From the NCBI RefSeq assembly GCF_009176545.1, contig NZ_VTOJ01000002.1, positions 620,001 to 684,000 on the forward strand: a stretch of DNA of 64,000 bases, in the 5' to 3' direction. The position numbers and the translations under genes are program-made. The notes beneath the pieces were generated by a model. That model was not told the DNA's origin and did not search any database. It saw only the letters and a list, made by a program, of their open reading frames with translations. Below are positions 39,371 to 48,725 of the stretch, in pieces. This DNA is from Salinigranum salinum. GTDB lineage: Archaea; Halobacteriota; Halobacteria; Halobacteriales; Haloferacaceae. Within the stretch, counting starts at the first letter, position 1, and every line of letters begins with the position of its first letter.

Positions 39371-40530
39371 GCCACCACCTCCAGCACGTGGACGACGGCG
39401 CTCGCGACCGTGCCACCGGCATTGTGGGTCACGCCGACCGTGCCGTCGACGTAGTCGCTGTTGGGGTGGTCACCCGAGAGCAGGCGGAACAGCTCCGCGA
39501 CCTGCGATGCGCCCGTCGCCCCGACGGGGTGGCCCTTCGCCTTCAGGCCGCCGGAGAGGTTGACGGGGAGGGAGCCGTCCTTCGTCGTCTCCCCGTCGCG
39601 GGCGGCGGAGACGGCCTCGCCCGGTTCGTAGAAGCCGAGCGACTCGAGCGCCAGCACCTCGGCGATCGTGAAGCAGTCGTGAACCTCGGCGACGGCGACG
39701 TCGTCGGGCGTGATGCCCGCGTCGGCGTACGCCTCCTCGGCGGCGCGGTCGGCGGCGGGCGTCCGGTTGAGGTACGCCCGGTCGTGGAGCGCCATCTTGT
39801 CGCCGCCCTGGCCCGTACCCGTGATGGCGATCGGGGCGTCGATGCCGTGTTCGTCGGCGTAGGCGTCGCTGCAGAGGACGACCGCCGCCGCCCCGTCGGT
39901 GATCGGACAGGAGTCGTACAGCCCGACGGGATCGGAGATCATCGGGGCGTCGAGGTGGTCGTCGACGGAGATAGCGCTCCGGTACTGTGCGTACTCGTTC
40001 GGGAGCGCGTGGTCGTGGTTCTTGACCGCGATGTGCGCGAAGTCCTCGCGCTCACCCCCGAACTCCTCGAGGTAGGCGCGCTGCATCAGCGCGTACGCGC
40101 CGGGGAACGTCATCCCGGCGCGGACCTCGTACAGTTCGTCCGCGGCGATGGCGAGGAACTCCGTCGTGTCCTCGGTCTCTTGGTTCGTCATCCGTTCCAT
40201 CCCGCCGGCGAGAACCACGTCGGCCCGGCCCGAACGGATCGCCGTCACTGCGGCGCGCACGGCCACGCCAGCCGACGCACAGGCCTCCTCGTACCGCGTG
40301 GCGGGACAGTCCAGCCCGGCTGCCTCCGCCATGATCGGCCCCTGGTGGCCCTGTCGCTCGGCGAGCTCGCCCATGAAGTTCCCGTACGTGATCTCGTCGA
40401 CGTCGTCGCGTGGGATGCCCGCCTGCTCGCGGGCGCTCAGCGCGGCCTCGGCGAACAGATCCCGCCCCGTCCGATCGGGAGAACTCCCGAACCGCGTCAG
40501 CCCTGCCCCAGCGATGCGAACCGTTGTCAT
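39367..40530 (-). CDS. Thiolase-domain protein (acetyl-CoA acetyltransferase/SCP-x type)
   Basis: A 387-residue thiolase of the archaeal SCP-x-like group. Active-site landmarks: EEACASAGVAVRAAVTAIRSG with the acylated Cys near residue 86, EVHDCFTIAEVLALESLG (His region), LPVNLSGGLKAKGHPVGATG (His), and THNAGGTVASAVVHVLE replacing the final Cys-containing CxGGG of biosynthetic thiolases, as usual in SCP-x members. With its DUF35 partner it condenses or cleaves acyl-CoAs. ATG at 40528-40530; the upstream region is AT-richer (GTACTGGTTGTTGTGAATAA) and probably holds the promoter. Confidence 0.93.
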   Translation of the reverse strand: MTTVRIAGAGLTRFGSSPDRTGRDLFAEAALSAREQAGIPRDDVDEITYGNFMGELAERQGHQGPIMAEAAGLDCPATRYEEACASAGVAVRAAVTAIRSGRADVVLAGGMERMTNQETEDTTEFLAIAADELYEVRAGMTFPGAYALMQRAYLEEFGGEREDFAHIAVKNHDHALPNEYAQYRSAISVDDHLDAPMISDPVGLYDSCPITDGAAAVVLCSDAYADEHGIDAPIAITGTGQGGDKMALHDRAYLNRTPAADRAAEEAYADAGITPDDVAVAEVHDCFTIAEVLALESLGFYEPGEAVSAARDGETTKDGSLPVNLSGGLKAKGHPVGATGASQVAELFRLLSGDHPNSDYVDGTVGVTHNAGGTVASAVVHVLEVVA

Positions 40531-40834
40531 GGTCTAACGTACTGGTTGTTGTGAATAAAACCCTGTCGATGGTATTTCGTGGTGGTTCTCGGCGTTCAAC
40601 ACCATCTCGAGACAGGAATTGGATAAAAATGGTTTTGGGCGATGCATCGAAAATCGAAGTTTCGACCCCGATTCGACGCCCGGCGCTCGGGGGGGCTCTC
40701 CGCCATCGAACCCCGCTCAGTGGGGATTTAATTCGACCCGTGACGCGGATGACACGAACGTGGTCGGGATCGGAGAACGCGGAGGGAGTCGGGGGGACCG
40801 AAACGGTTTCCGCGACGCCCGGCGAGGGGCGGAT
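40531..40834. other. Divergent promoter region with two small hairpins
   Basis: About 300 bases between thiolase and M28 peptidase. It is less GC-rich than genes around it. It holds TCGAAA-7-TTTCGA at 40647-40665 and a CCCCGCTCAGTGGGG hairpin directly before GATTTAATTC (a TATA-like GATTTAAT). No gene was seen. Confidence 0.5.
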
Positions 40835-42130
40835 ATGACCGAGTGGATCGGCGACACGTTCACGAGCGACGTCGGCTGGAGACACCTCGAGCGGCTGGTC
40901 GACGTCGGCGACCGCATGGCGGGATCGGACGGCGAACGACGGGCGATCGAGGCGACACGGGACGCGCTCGACGACGCCGGTGCCCGCGACGCGGGCGTCG
41001 ACACGTTCCCCATCCAGGGGTGGGTTCGCGGCGAAAGCGGCGTCGAGGCCGGCGGACGGACGCTCCCCTCGATCGCGCTCCCCCGGAGCCCCGCAGACGA
41101 AGTCACGGGGCCGCTCGTCGACCTCGGCGACGGCCTCCCGGCCGACTTCGACCGCGACCTCTCGGGGACGGTCGTCCTCGTCTCCTCGACGGTGCCGGAC
41201 CACGTCGATCGGTTCATCCACCGCCGCGAGAAGTACTACCGCGCCGTCGAGGCAGGGGCGGCGGGGTTCGTCTTCCGCAACCACGTGCCCGGCCAGCTCC
41301 CGCCGACGGGGAGCGTCGGGACCGAGGCGTCGCCGATCGGCGCGATCCCGGCGGTGGGCGTCTCGAAGGAGGTCGGAACCCAGCTCGCACGTCGGTTCGT
41401 CGGCGAGACGGTGACCGTCGGCGTCGACTGCGAGACGCCCGACGCCGACAGCGGGAACGTCCACGCCGACGTCGGTCCCGCAACCGAGGAGGCGATCTAC
41501 CTCACGAGCCACGTCGACGCCCACGACATCGCGGAGGGGGCGCTGGACAACGGTGCCGGGACGGCGATGGTGGTCGAACTCGCCCGCGTGCTCGCCGGAC
41601 GTGCCGAGGAACTCGAGACGAGGGTTCACCTCGCCTGCTTCGGCGCGGAGGAGGTCGGTCTCGTCGGCTCGACCCACGCGGCGGCCGAGGTCGACGACGT
41701 CCGCGCCGTCTGTAACCTCGACGGCGTCTGCGGTGGGCGGACCCTCAAGGCACACGTCGGCGGCTTCGACGGGCTCGGCGCGGCGTTCGAGACCGTGGCC
41801 GACCGGTTCGACCACCCCGTCTCCGTCGTCCCCGAACACCTCCCCCACTCCGACCACTGGCCGTTCGTCGCACGCGGGCTCCCCGGCTGTATGGTCTCCG
41901 CGGAGACGGGCGACCGGGGGCGGGGATGGGGCCACACCGCGGCCGACACGCTCGACAAACTCGAACCCCGGACGTTCCGGGAACAGGCGATCCTGCTCGC
42001 CGACGTCGTGGTCGAACTCGCCCGCGACGACGCCGACCTCGCGCCCGTGCCCACCGAGGAGATCGCCGCCGCGCTCGACGCACAGGGCGAGGCCGAGGGG
42101 ATGAAACTGACCGACGACTGGCCGTTCTGA
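40835..42130 (+). CDS. M28-family zinc aminopeptidase
   Basis: A 431-residue M28 peptidase. The two-zinc site is complete: SHVDAHDIAEGALDNGAG (His and bridging Asp), GAEEVGLVGS (catalytic and metal Glu), NLDGV (Asp) and GWGHTAADT (His). A protease-associated-like insert lies between (residues about 95-215; FRNHVPGQLPPTG, IPAVGVSKEVG). There is no signal peptide, so it is presumably cytoplasmic. The frame is open upstream to 40619, but the preceding 72 codons are compositionally different and the ATG at 40835 starts the family-like MTEWIGD. Confidence 0.93.
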   Translation: MTEWIGDTFTSDVGWRHLERLVDVGDRMAGSDGERRAIEATRDALDDAGARDAGVDTFPIQGWVRGESGVEAGGRTLPSIALPRSPADEVTGPLVDLGDGLPADFDRDLSGTVVLVSSTVPDHVDRFIHRREKYYRAVEAGAAGFVFRNHVPGQLPPTGSVGTEASPIGAIPAVGVSKEVGTQLARRFVGETVTVGVDCETPDADSGNVHADVGPATEEAIYLTSHVDAHDIAEGALDNGAGTAMVVELARVLAGRAEELETRVHLACFGAEEVGLVGSTHAAAEVDDVRAVCNLDGVCGGRTLKAHVGGFDGLGAAFETVADRFDHPVSVVPEHLPHSDHWPFVARGLPGCMVSAETGDRGRGWGHTAADTLDKLEPRTFREQAILLADVVVELARDDADLAPVPTEEIAAALDAQGEAEGMKLTDDWPF

Positions 42131-42245
42131 GCGTGAGCGGTCGCGTCGGGCGGACGGAACCACTCTCTCCCCGGAACCCCGAGGACTTTTACTGGGGCGA
42201 GCGAAGACCGGCCGTGATCGTAGTGACGCGCGTGAAGGGGACGAG

Positions 42246-42980
42246 ATGTCGCTGACCGTCGCACACCGGGGCGACGACGTGTGCACCGACCCGGTGGCAC
42301 GCCTCCCGGCCGACGTCTCCCACGCGGCGCGCGAGTCGGCGGCCGACCTCCTGCTCGCCGTCGGCGACGACGCCGTCTGTTCGCTCGTGACCGACCCCGC
42401 TCCGATCCCCGCCATCCTCGTCGACGCCGACGTCGGGCGGCACGGGGTCTCGGGAGACGACGTCGCGGACCTGCTCCGGACGCTCGCGGGCGATCCGGCG
42501 GTCCTCTCGGCCCGGACCGTCGCCGCGCCGCGTCTCTCCGTGACGGTCGACGGGGACCGCACACCGGCCGTGCTCGACGTCGCGCTCGTGACGAGCGAGG
42601 CGGCCCACATCTCCGAGTACACCGTCGCCGACCCGATGGGACCCCTCGCGTCGTTCCGCGCGGACGGCGTCGTCGTCGCCACACCGCTCGGAAGCGCCGG
42701 CTACGCCCACGCCGCCGGCGGACCGGTGCTCACGGACGGCGACGGACTCGCGGTCGTACCCATCTCGCCGTACACGACGGGGCCGTGCACGTGGGTGACC
42801 GACGCCCCGGTGACGCTCGGCGTCGAACGGGACGAAGCGCCCGTGTCGCTCGTCGTCGACGGGACCACCTACCGGGAGATCGGCGTCGACGACGCGGTCC
42901 TGCTCGAGATGGCGGGGACGATCGACCTGATACGCCCGCTCGCCCCCACCGACGGCGCGCACAGATTGGAAAAACTCTAA
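42246..42980 (+). CDS. NAD-kinase-fold protein with degraded catalytic motifs
   Basis: A 244-residue homologue of ATP-NAD kinases. The C-terminal beta-sandwich retains the recognisable DGVVVATPLGSAGYAHAAGG (family: DG..ATPTGSTAY..SAGGP). The N-terminal catalytic motif, normally GGDGT, reads VGDDA at residues 39-43, and the usual 'NE/ND' substrate motif reads TSEAAHIS. With the diphosphate/phosphate-binding glycines lost, NAD phosphorylation is doubtful. The frame is intact over the full length, so it is a maintained non-canonical paralogue, perhaps a nucleotide sensor. It precedes a small membrane protein by 24 bases and may share its transcript. Confidence 0.75.
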   Translation: MSLTVAHRGDDVCTDPVARLPADVSHAARESAADLLLAVGDDAVCSLVTDPAPIPAILVDADVGRHGVSGDDVADLLRTLAGDPAVLSARTVAAPRLSVTVDGDRTPAVLDVALVTSEAAHISEYTVADPMGPLASFRADGVVVATPLGSAGYAHAAGGPVLTDGDGLAVVPISPYTTGPCTWVTDAPVTLGVERDEAPVSLVVDGTTYREIGVDDAVLLEMAGTIDLIRPLAPTDGAHRLEKL

Positions 42981-43004
42981 TGAGTACCTGCCCGAACGTC
43001 GGGT

Positions 43005-43451
43005 ATGCAACCGTTACAGTTCCTCGTCCCGCTCGACCCGTTGGTCGCGGCGGAGTCCCTGATCCCGTTCGTCGTGCTCGTGCTCGTGGTGGCCAACATG
43101 GTGACGCGTCTCCTCGCGCATCGCACACACGTCAGACAGGCCGAGGAGGGTGAGGACGACGAGGCCATCACGCGGTACACCCCACACACCGTCACGACCG
43201 TGCTCCTCGTCCTCGCGTCGTTCGCCTTCCTCATCGTCGCACCGCACGGCGGAATGGTGATGGCCGTCCTCGTGCTCGGGGTGTTCATCGCGGACTTCTT
43301 CGAGTTCGAGGCTCGCAGAGTCGAAGCCCGCAACGAGATGACGATGGAGCGACCGAAGGCGGCGGTCACGGCGTCGATCGTGGCGCTCCTCTACGCGAGT
43401 TTCCAGAGCCTCTTCTTCATCGTCGAACCCGTCTGGTCGGCCATCGTCTGA
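43005..43451 (+). CDS. Three-helix membrane protein near the bc operon, function unknown
   Basis: A 148-residue protein. Hydrophobic helices at about residues 17-38, 60-95 (two passes) and 122-145; a charged loop (HRTHVRQAEEGEDDEAITRY) and another (EFEARRVEARNEMTMERPK) lie between. I recognise it as a conserved haloarchaeal membrane protein but cannot name a function. It lies 24 bases after the NAD-kinase-like gene and 500 bases from the convergent cytochrome bc operon. Confidence 0.65.
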   Translation: MQPLQFLVPLDPLVAAESLIPFVVLVLVVANMVTRLLAHRTHVRQAEEGEDDEAITRYTPHTVTTVLLVLASFAFLIVAPHGGMVMAVLVLGVFIADFFEFEARRVEARNEMTMERPKAAVTASIVALLYASFQSLFFIVEPVWSAIV

Positions 43452-43987
43452 TCGACGCCGTCCGGCCGCCCGATCGCCCCCGGATCGTACCCACCTGGTC
43501 GTTCCCCCGATCGACCCCGGATCGTTTCCCCGGTCCTCTCCGTCTTCTCGACGCTTCCGTGGTGCGTCCCGACGCTCCCCTGCTCGTGGTGCGTCTCGAC
43601 GCTCCCTCGCTCGCGGTACCTCGCAGCCTCCACGCGACCGCACGCGACACGGACACAGCGCCGCGTGGTCCCGATAGACCCGCGCCGTGTCGGGGCGAAC
43701 AGGTCATCCGTGACGGCACCGTCAGATGAGGACCAGGCCCGTGACGGCGTGGACAGCACGGCGATGGAACAGCCGGCGTGGACGAATCCCCCGAGCGCGG
43801 CAGATCGGGTAGCCGACTGCGAACCAGCCGATCGACGGGCGAGACGGTCGCGGTCGACGACGAGCGGACGAGCGTGCCGGCTGGTGACCGACGCTCGGCG
43901 GCGTCGCTAGCGGTCGACGGACGCACGACGGCGGCGGCTCCCGATCGGCGGTGAAAACGCGGAGAGCGAAGGAGAGCGGGGAGGAGT
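43452..43987. other. Long intergenic region with tandem repeats, no gene seen
   Basis: More than 500 bases between convergent genes. Two repeat types: CGATC(GCC/GAC)CCCGGATCGT motifs at 43471-43488 and 43509-43525, and two 27-base units at 43558-43584 and 43585-43611. Open frames on both strands are His/Arg/Thr-rich products of the repeats and do not look like proteins. Confidence 0.6.
43558..43611. repeat. 27-bp tandem repeat, two copies
   Basis: Two adjacent units beginning CGTGGTGCGTC and containing CGACGCTCCC; they differ at three positions. A truncated CGACGCTTC precedes them. Same unit length as the repeat at 21404-21484, different sequence. Confidence 0.8.
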
Positions 43988-44263
43988 CTACTGGGTACGA
44001 CGGTTCTCGTACGCCTTGCGGGCCTCGCGGACACCGGGAATGAGCACCCAGAACGTGAGCGCGCCGATGAGCGTGAACCAGAACATGACGTCCATCAGCG
44101 CGACGCCGAGCGCGTTGAACAGGTCGTCCCCGGAGGCCGTCACCGGTGCGACGAGCTGGTCGGTGCTCTCGAACCCGGTGGTCCGGTACCAGCTCGCGAG
44201 GACCATCCACGCGAGCCCGCCACCGGTGAAGATGCCGAGCCCCTTGATGAATTCGTCAGCCAT
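43988..44263 (-). CDS. Two-helix membrane protein, last gene of the bc-type operon
   Basis: A 91-residue protein with two hydrophobic helices (about residues 8-25 and 52-75) and a basic C-terminus (VREARKAYENRRTQ). Its ATG lies inside the 3' end of the upstream gene (8-base overlap), so it is translated from the same mRNA. It occupies the end of the cytochrome bc operon and is probably a small structural or assembly subunit; I recognise no family. Confidence 0.7.
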   Translation of the reverse strand: MADEFIKGLGIFTGGGLAWMVLASWYRTTGFESTDQLVAPVTASGDDLFNALGVALMDVMFWFTLIGALTFWVLIPGVREARKAYENRRTQ

Positions 44264-44651
44264 TGTCAGAGTCTTCGTCGGCGTCCTCTTGAGACTTTCC
44301 CATCCCCTCCGCGCGGAAGCGGGTCGCGAGCGTGTAGATGCCGGCACCGAAGCCGATGACGAGGAGACCGACCACGGCCAAGACGGTACTCAACACGCCC
44401 GTCGGAACCGAGAGACCGATCGCGCCGAGCGCTCCCGCGATGAGCGCCCGGAGGAAGCTCACTTGGAGGGTCGCGGCGTCGAGGAGGAAGAAGCCGGCGA
44501 CGACAGTTACGACCGCGATGAGCGTCGAGAAGACGGTGATGGTCTTGTACAGTCGCATCGGCACCTCGACGTCGCGTCGGCCGCGTCGGCTCGTGGTCGC
44601 GGTCGCGGGTCGCTCGCCTGTCGAGTTCGTGGTGTCCGTATCTGAAGTCAT
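44256..44651 (-). CDS. Membrane protein of the bc-type operon, function unknown
   Basis: A 131-residue protein: a Thr/Ser-rich N-terminal tail, then VEVPMRLYKTITVFSTLIAVV leading into two or three helices (about residues 36-56, 64-85 and 90-110), and an acidic end (SQEDADEDSDNG). It follows cytochrome b C-terminal gene by 52 bases and overlaps the next gene. Its constant place beside haloarchaeal cytochrome b genes (from memory) suggests a small subunit of the complex. Confidence 0.7.
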   Translation of the reverse strand: MTSDTDTTNSTGERPATATTSRRGRRDVEVPMRLYKTITVFSTLIAVVTVVAGFFLLDAATLQVSFLRALIAGALGAIGLSVPTGVLSTVLAVVGLLVIGFGAGIYTLATRFRAEGMGKSQEDADEDSDNG

Positions 44652-44703
44652 GGGGAGGAAGAACGGGGACGTGCGACGGTGACGATCGTCCCGATCGGGA
44701 TCG

Positions 44704-45486
44704 CTATTTGGGTGGTCGGAGCCGGTAGTAGCGGCGGTTGAGGTCGTACATGTACCCCTCGCGCATCGTCTTCAGCACCGCGTAGGTGACGATCCCCGCC
44801 ACGATCGGCAGGAGGAACGTCAGGTCGAACAGCAGGTCGACGTTCATCGGCATCAGGTTCTTCACCGACAGCAGTGAGATGGTGAAGGCGAAGACGATGC
44901 CGAGCACGCCGACAGCGGCCCAGAACGGCTGCTCGACCGGCCGGCGCGCCGACCCCTTGTTGAGGAAGGGGACGATGGCGACGAAGCCGACGACGACGAG
45001 GTTGGCCAGCACGCCGTACGTGCGGTCGGCCATGATCTTCTGCCCGCCGAGGATGGCGAGCTCGGGGTTCAGTGGGTTGAGCTTGAGCAGACCGAACGAC
45101 CAGTAGAGATACCAGTCGGGGAGGATCACCGCGGGAGTCGACGAGGGGTTCGCGGGCGGGCCGATGTGCGGCGGCATCGTCGCCGAGAGGAACAGGATCA
45201 TCCCGACGAAGAACGAAGTGATCGAGAGGTTGCGGATCACCTCGTGGGGCCACGTCGGGAACGCGAGCACGTCGCGCTCGACGTACGTCGACTCCTGACG
45301 GAGGTCCTGATCCTCGCGTCGGGCGCGCTCGAAGTACTCGTACGTGAGCCGGGAGAGCCCCGTCTTTCGCGCCTTGCGTTCGCTCCACGAGGGCGTCTCG
45401 TCGTCCGGCGGGACGGCGAGGCTGCCGGAGCCGTCGGTCACCGCTTCCTGTTCGCCTTCGTCGGTGGTGTCGTCGTCTTGACTCAT
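44704..45486 (-). CDS. Cytochrome b C-terminal subunit (subunit IV-like) of the bc-type complex
   Basis: A 260-residue protein equivalent to the C-terminal half of cytochrome b (PetD). It carries the quinol-site motif as PDWY (AVILPDWYLYW), the Gram-positive/archaeal version of PEWY, followed by three or four helices including LANLVVVGFVAIVPFLNKGSAR. The N-terminal 70 residues are cytoplasmic and acidic (DDDTTDEGEQEAV). It lies eight bases after the cytochrome b N-terminal gene. With its partner it forms the quinol-oxidising core, which hands electrons to halocyanin-type carriers. Confidence 0.93.
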   Translation of the reverse strand: MSQDDDTTDEGEQEAVTDGSGSLAVPPDDETPSWSERKARKTGLSRLTYEYFERARREDQDLRQESTYVERDVLAFPTWPHEVIRNLSITSFFVGMILFLSATMPPHIGPPANPSSTPAVILPDWYLYWSFGLLKLNPLNPELAILGGQKIMADRTYGVLANLVVVGFVAIVPFLNKGSARRPVEQPFWAAVGVLGIVFAFTISLLSVKNLMPMNVDLLFDLTFLLPIVAGIVTYAVLKTMREGYMYDLNRRYYRLRPPK

Positions 45487-45493
45487 GATTTGA

Positions 45494-46291
<798 letters not shown>

Positions 46292-46298
46292 TGCTATG

Positions 46299-46685
46299 TT
46301 ATCGCTTGTAGTAGGGGTAGATCGCGCGCTTCACCGTGTCCCAGGCGCCGTCACCGAGGCGCTCGCCGTCGACGTCCTCCTCGCGGATGTAGAGGTCCTC
46401 CCACTTGCGCCGACGCTTCTTGACGATCATCACGTCGGGGAGGAACTCCTTGCGGTAGAGCGCGAGGATGAACGCCAGGTCGACGAAGATCACCGCGAGG
46501 ACGCCGCCGAGGAACATGTTCCCCGTGTCGGTCAGACCCCACCCGGAGACCAGGCCGAAGGTGAAGAGGAAGACGAACACCACCTCGATCACCGTCAGGA
46601 GGACGATGCCGATGGCGGCGGCGGTCGACTCTCTCGCCGATTCGTAGCGGTGGATGTCGCCGTACGTGCTGCCGGACGACGACAT
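46299..46685 (-). CDS. Membrane protein of the bc-type operon, function unknown
   Basis: A 128-residue protein with two helices (about residues 22-45 and 52-75) and a basic/aromatic hydrophilic C-terminus (KKRRRKWEDLYIREEDVDGER) that ends AIYPYYKR. The ATG at 46685 overlaps the halocyanin stop (ATGA); a GTG one codon earlier is possible. It sits between the halocyanin and cytochrome b genes and is likely a small subunit of the complex; its family is known to me only as a haloarchaeal domain of unknown function. Confidence 0.72.
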   Translation of the reverse strand: MSSSGSTYGDIHRYESARESTAAAIGIVLLTVIEVVFVFLFTFGLVSGWGLTDTGNMFLGGVLAVIFVDLAFILALYRKEFLPDVMIVKKRRRKWEDLYIREEDVDGERLGDGAWDTVKRAIYPYYKR

Positions 46686-47335
46686 CACTCACCACCTCCC
46701 GTGTTGCCCGTGTTCGGCGACTCGCCGTACTTCAGGATGTAGAACGTGTAGATGATGGTGACGATGATGCCGAGGATGGTCGCCGCGCCGACCCAGTGGG
46801 CCTGGATCGGGACGCCGAGCTCCTCGAGTTCCTTCTCTCCACCGCCGCCCGTCGACACCGTCGGGACGTCGCCGCCGACGGCGACCGCGCCGAGCATCCC
46901 GAGCGCCTGGTGGGGCGAGCAGTAGTACTTCGTGATGCCCGCTTCGTCCTCGCTGAAGGTGTGCTCGAAGGTGGTCCCTGCCTCGGCGACCGGTGCGCCG
47001 CTGTCGAGCGAGGCCGGACCCTCTTCGGCGATCACGTTGTGACCGCCACCCTCGCCGGTCCACTCCCAGACGACGGTGGTGCCGGGGTCGACCCAGATGC
47101 CCGCCGGGGCGAACGCGAGCGCACCGCCGTTGCCGTCCGCGCCGACGTCGACGGTCACCTCGCTCTGTCCACGCAAGTCCTGATAGCCGCCGTCGATGCC
47201 GTCGAGGTAGCCACCCCAGTCGGGCTGAACGTTCCCACCGCCACCGCCTTCCTCCTGAGCGGCGGCGCTGCCCGTAGCGGCTGCCGCAGCGACGGACGCA
47301 CCTCCGGCCGTCCGGAGAAAATCCCGCCTGTTCAT
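46685..47335 (-). CDS. Halocyanin with Tat signal and membrane anchor, bc-type operon
   Basis: A 216-residue blue-copper protein. Tat signal MNRRDFLRTAGGASVAA, copper domain at about residues 50-150 with GGHNVI, then YYCSPHQALGM, and an anchor helix GAATILGIIVTIIYTFYIL at about 188-207. It occupies the place held by cytochrome c1 or the Rieske protein in other bc operons and may be the electron acceptor. It is highly similar to the halocyanin at 17228-17854. It has its own TATA-like box (CTTAAA at 47362-47367) and a 7-bp inverted repeat farther upstream. Confidence 0.93.
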   Translation of the reverse strand: MNRRDFLRTAGGASVAAAAATGSAAAQEEGGGGGNVQPDWGGYLDGIDGGYQDLRGQSEVTVDVGADGNGGALAFAPAGIWVDPGTTVVWEWTGEGGGHNVIAEEGPASLDSGAPVAEAGTTFEHTFSEDEAGITKYYCSPHQALGMLGAVAVGGDVPTVSTGGGGEKELEELGVPIQAHWVGAATILGIIVTIIYTFYILKYGESPNTGNTGGGE

Positions 47336-47361
47336 ACAGGTCTGCCTCAGGATGGAACGCG

Positions 47362-47367
47362 CTTAAA
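47362..47367 (-). promoter_or_regulatory. TATA-like box for the bc-operon halocyanin
   Basis: Reads GGTTTAAGC on the minus strand, 27-32 bases before the ATG at 47333-47335. Confidence 0.55.
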
Positions 47368-47377
47368 CCCACCGACT

Positions 47378-47394
47378 CCACCCTTCCAGGGTGG
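47378..47394. promoter_or_regulatory. 7-bp inverted repeat upstream of the halocyanin promoter
   Basis: CCACCCT-TCC-AGGGTGG, a perfect stem with a three-base centre. It lies about 11 bases upstream of the TATA-like box on the halocyanin strand and 15 bases beyond the stop of the previous gene, so it may be an operator or a transcript-end hairpin. Confidence 0.5.
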
Positions 47395-47408
47395 TCGCGG
47401 ACCCCCGC

Positions 47409-48377
47409 TCAGACGCCCTGTGCGCCCCGCTCGCCAGGGCCGTCCTCGCCCGTGTCGCCGACCCCCTCGACGCCCGCGTCACGAGGCCCGTCACCACCCT
47501 GTTCATCCGCGCCACCGGTGCCCGCCGCGAGCGCCCGCTCGTCGGTGGAGTCCTCGTCGAGCGGGGGGAGGAAGTCGGGGCGTGCCCCGTCTTCGACTCC
47601 CACGGCGCGGAGACGCTGGCGGTACTCCTCGGAACGAAAGCGGTCCGAGAGCCGGGCGTTCGCGACCACGAAGAAGAGGAAGAAGCCGATGAGCAGGAAG
47701 AACAGCGCCGCGACGGGCGCGACGATGGTGTCGACGCCGGCGAAGAGCCACGCGCCCAACAGCCCCAGCCCGCCCAGCATCTGGACGAACGCCACGACCT
47801 GGAGCATCAGGTTACCGAACTCGCCGCTCCCTTCGGGGACCTCGTCGGGGGAAGGGAGGCCGACGTTCGCCGGCGGCTCCGTCACCTCGTAGTCGTCCAT
47901 CGAACAGAGCGCGACGGTGGGAGTGACGTCGCGGAGGACAGTCCCCTCGCCCTCGACGCTGCCGTCGGGGTAGACGATGGCGTACCCCTCGTCGGAGTAC
48001 GCGACCAGCCGCGGCTCGCCCTCGCTGGTGTAGCGCTCGATGACGGCGAAGACGTCCCGGGCGGCGATCCGGTTGAGGAGGTCCTTCTCGACTCTGTCGA
48101 GGAGTTCTGGGCCGACGATCCACGACTCGGGATCGAACACTGCTTCCCACTCCTCGCGGGTCATCTCCGCCATGTCCGCCGGCCCGAAGTTGTCGAAGTC
48201 GTACTTCTCCTCGACCTCGCGTCGGAGGGCCTCGAGATCCCGGTCCCGGTCGCCCTCGGAGTCGGGGTCGGTCGCGGCGTCCGTGTCGGGAGTCGGTGGA
48301 TCGTCGACCTCCACGCGGTCCGACTCAGCCGTGCCGGGTGGCTTCTCACCCACCTGCTCGTCCGAGGCGTCGGTCAT
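47409..48377 (-). CDS. Acidic membrane protein at the head of the bc-type operon, function unknown
   Basis: A 322-residue protein: long acidic N-terminal part (residues 1-55), a cytoplasmic domain (about 60-165: LRREVEEKYDFDNFGPADMAEMT, VEKDLLNRIAARDVF, YSDEGYAIVYPDGSVEGEG), two membrane helices (about 185-205 and 212-235), and a disordered Gly/Asp-rich tail. The arrangement is of a conserved haloarchaeal protein next to cytochrome bc genes (from memory). The residues offer no catalytic motif. It is 73 bases upstream of the halocyanin, which has its own promoter, so it may or may not be co-transcribed. Confidence 0.68.
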   Translation of the reverse strand: MTDASDEQVGEKPPGTAESDRVEVDDPPTPDTDAATDPDSEGDRDRDLEALRREVEEKYDFDNFGPADMAEMTREEWEAVFDPESWIVGPELLDRVEKDLLNRIAARDVFAVIERYTSEGEPRLVAYSDEGYAIVYPDGSVEGEGTVLRDVTPTVALCSMDDYEVTEPPANVGLPSPDEVPEGSGEFGNLMLQVVAFVQMLGGLGLLGAWLFAGVDTIVAPVAALFFLLIGFFLFFVVANARLSDRFRSEEYRQRLRAVGVEDGARPDFLPPLDEDSTDERALAAGTGGADEQGGDGPRDAGVEGVGDTGEDGPGERGAQGV

Positions 48378-48725
48378 CGGGTAGAGTTAGTTCGGAGGAC
48401 CGTTAAGCGGTTCGCTCCGCGACAGTCCCGTCGACACGTCCGTGCTGGCGAAGGAGTGGAGAGACCGGCGCGTCGGTCCCGTGCGTACGGAAAGAGTGAT
48501 TGGAGTCGTCGTGCGCGAGCAGTCGGCCGGGGAGGAAGAGTCTGCGCACCGGCTACTGCTCGGTAGCCGTCGATGTGATCGAATCGGTCCACACACCGAC
48601 CGGTCCTGCGGTGAACGTGGTATGGACCTCGTCCGCACGGGGTCCCGCACGTCGGACGCCGGAAGCCGCGACGACGGTTGGCGCGAGTCGTTCCCTTTAC
48701 ACCCCCACCCCCCTTAGCCCGGCCG
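48378..48725. other. Divergent intergenic region, no gene seen
   Basis: About 350 bases between the head of the bc operon and a divergent membrane protein. Some AT-richer spots (TAGAGTTAGTTC near 48383 and GTTCCCTTTACACCC near 48691) may be promoter elements for the two directions; the second lies about 30 bases before the ATG at 48726. Confidence 0.5.

Noticed and set aside
43452-43620. CRISPR-like repeats
   Set aside because: Repeats are tandem without spacers, too few, and no cas genes are nearby.
43417-44034. Repeat-rich open frames in the gene desert (HHEQGSVGTHHGSV-like peptides)
   Set aside because: The peptides only reflect the 27-base DNA repeats and have no independent start signal or composition of a haloarchaeal protein.
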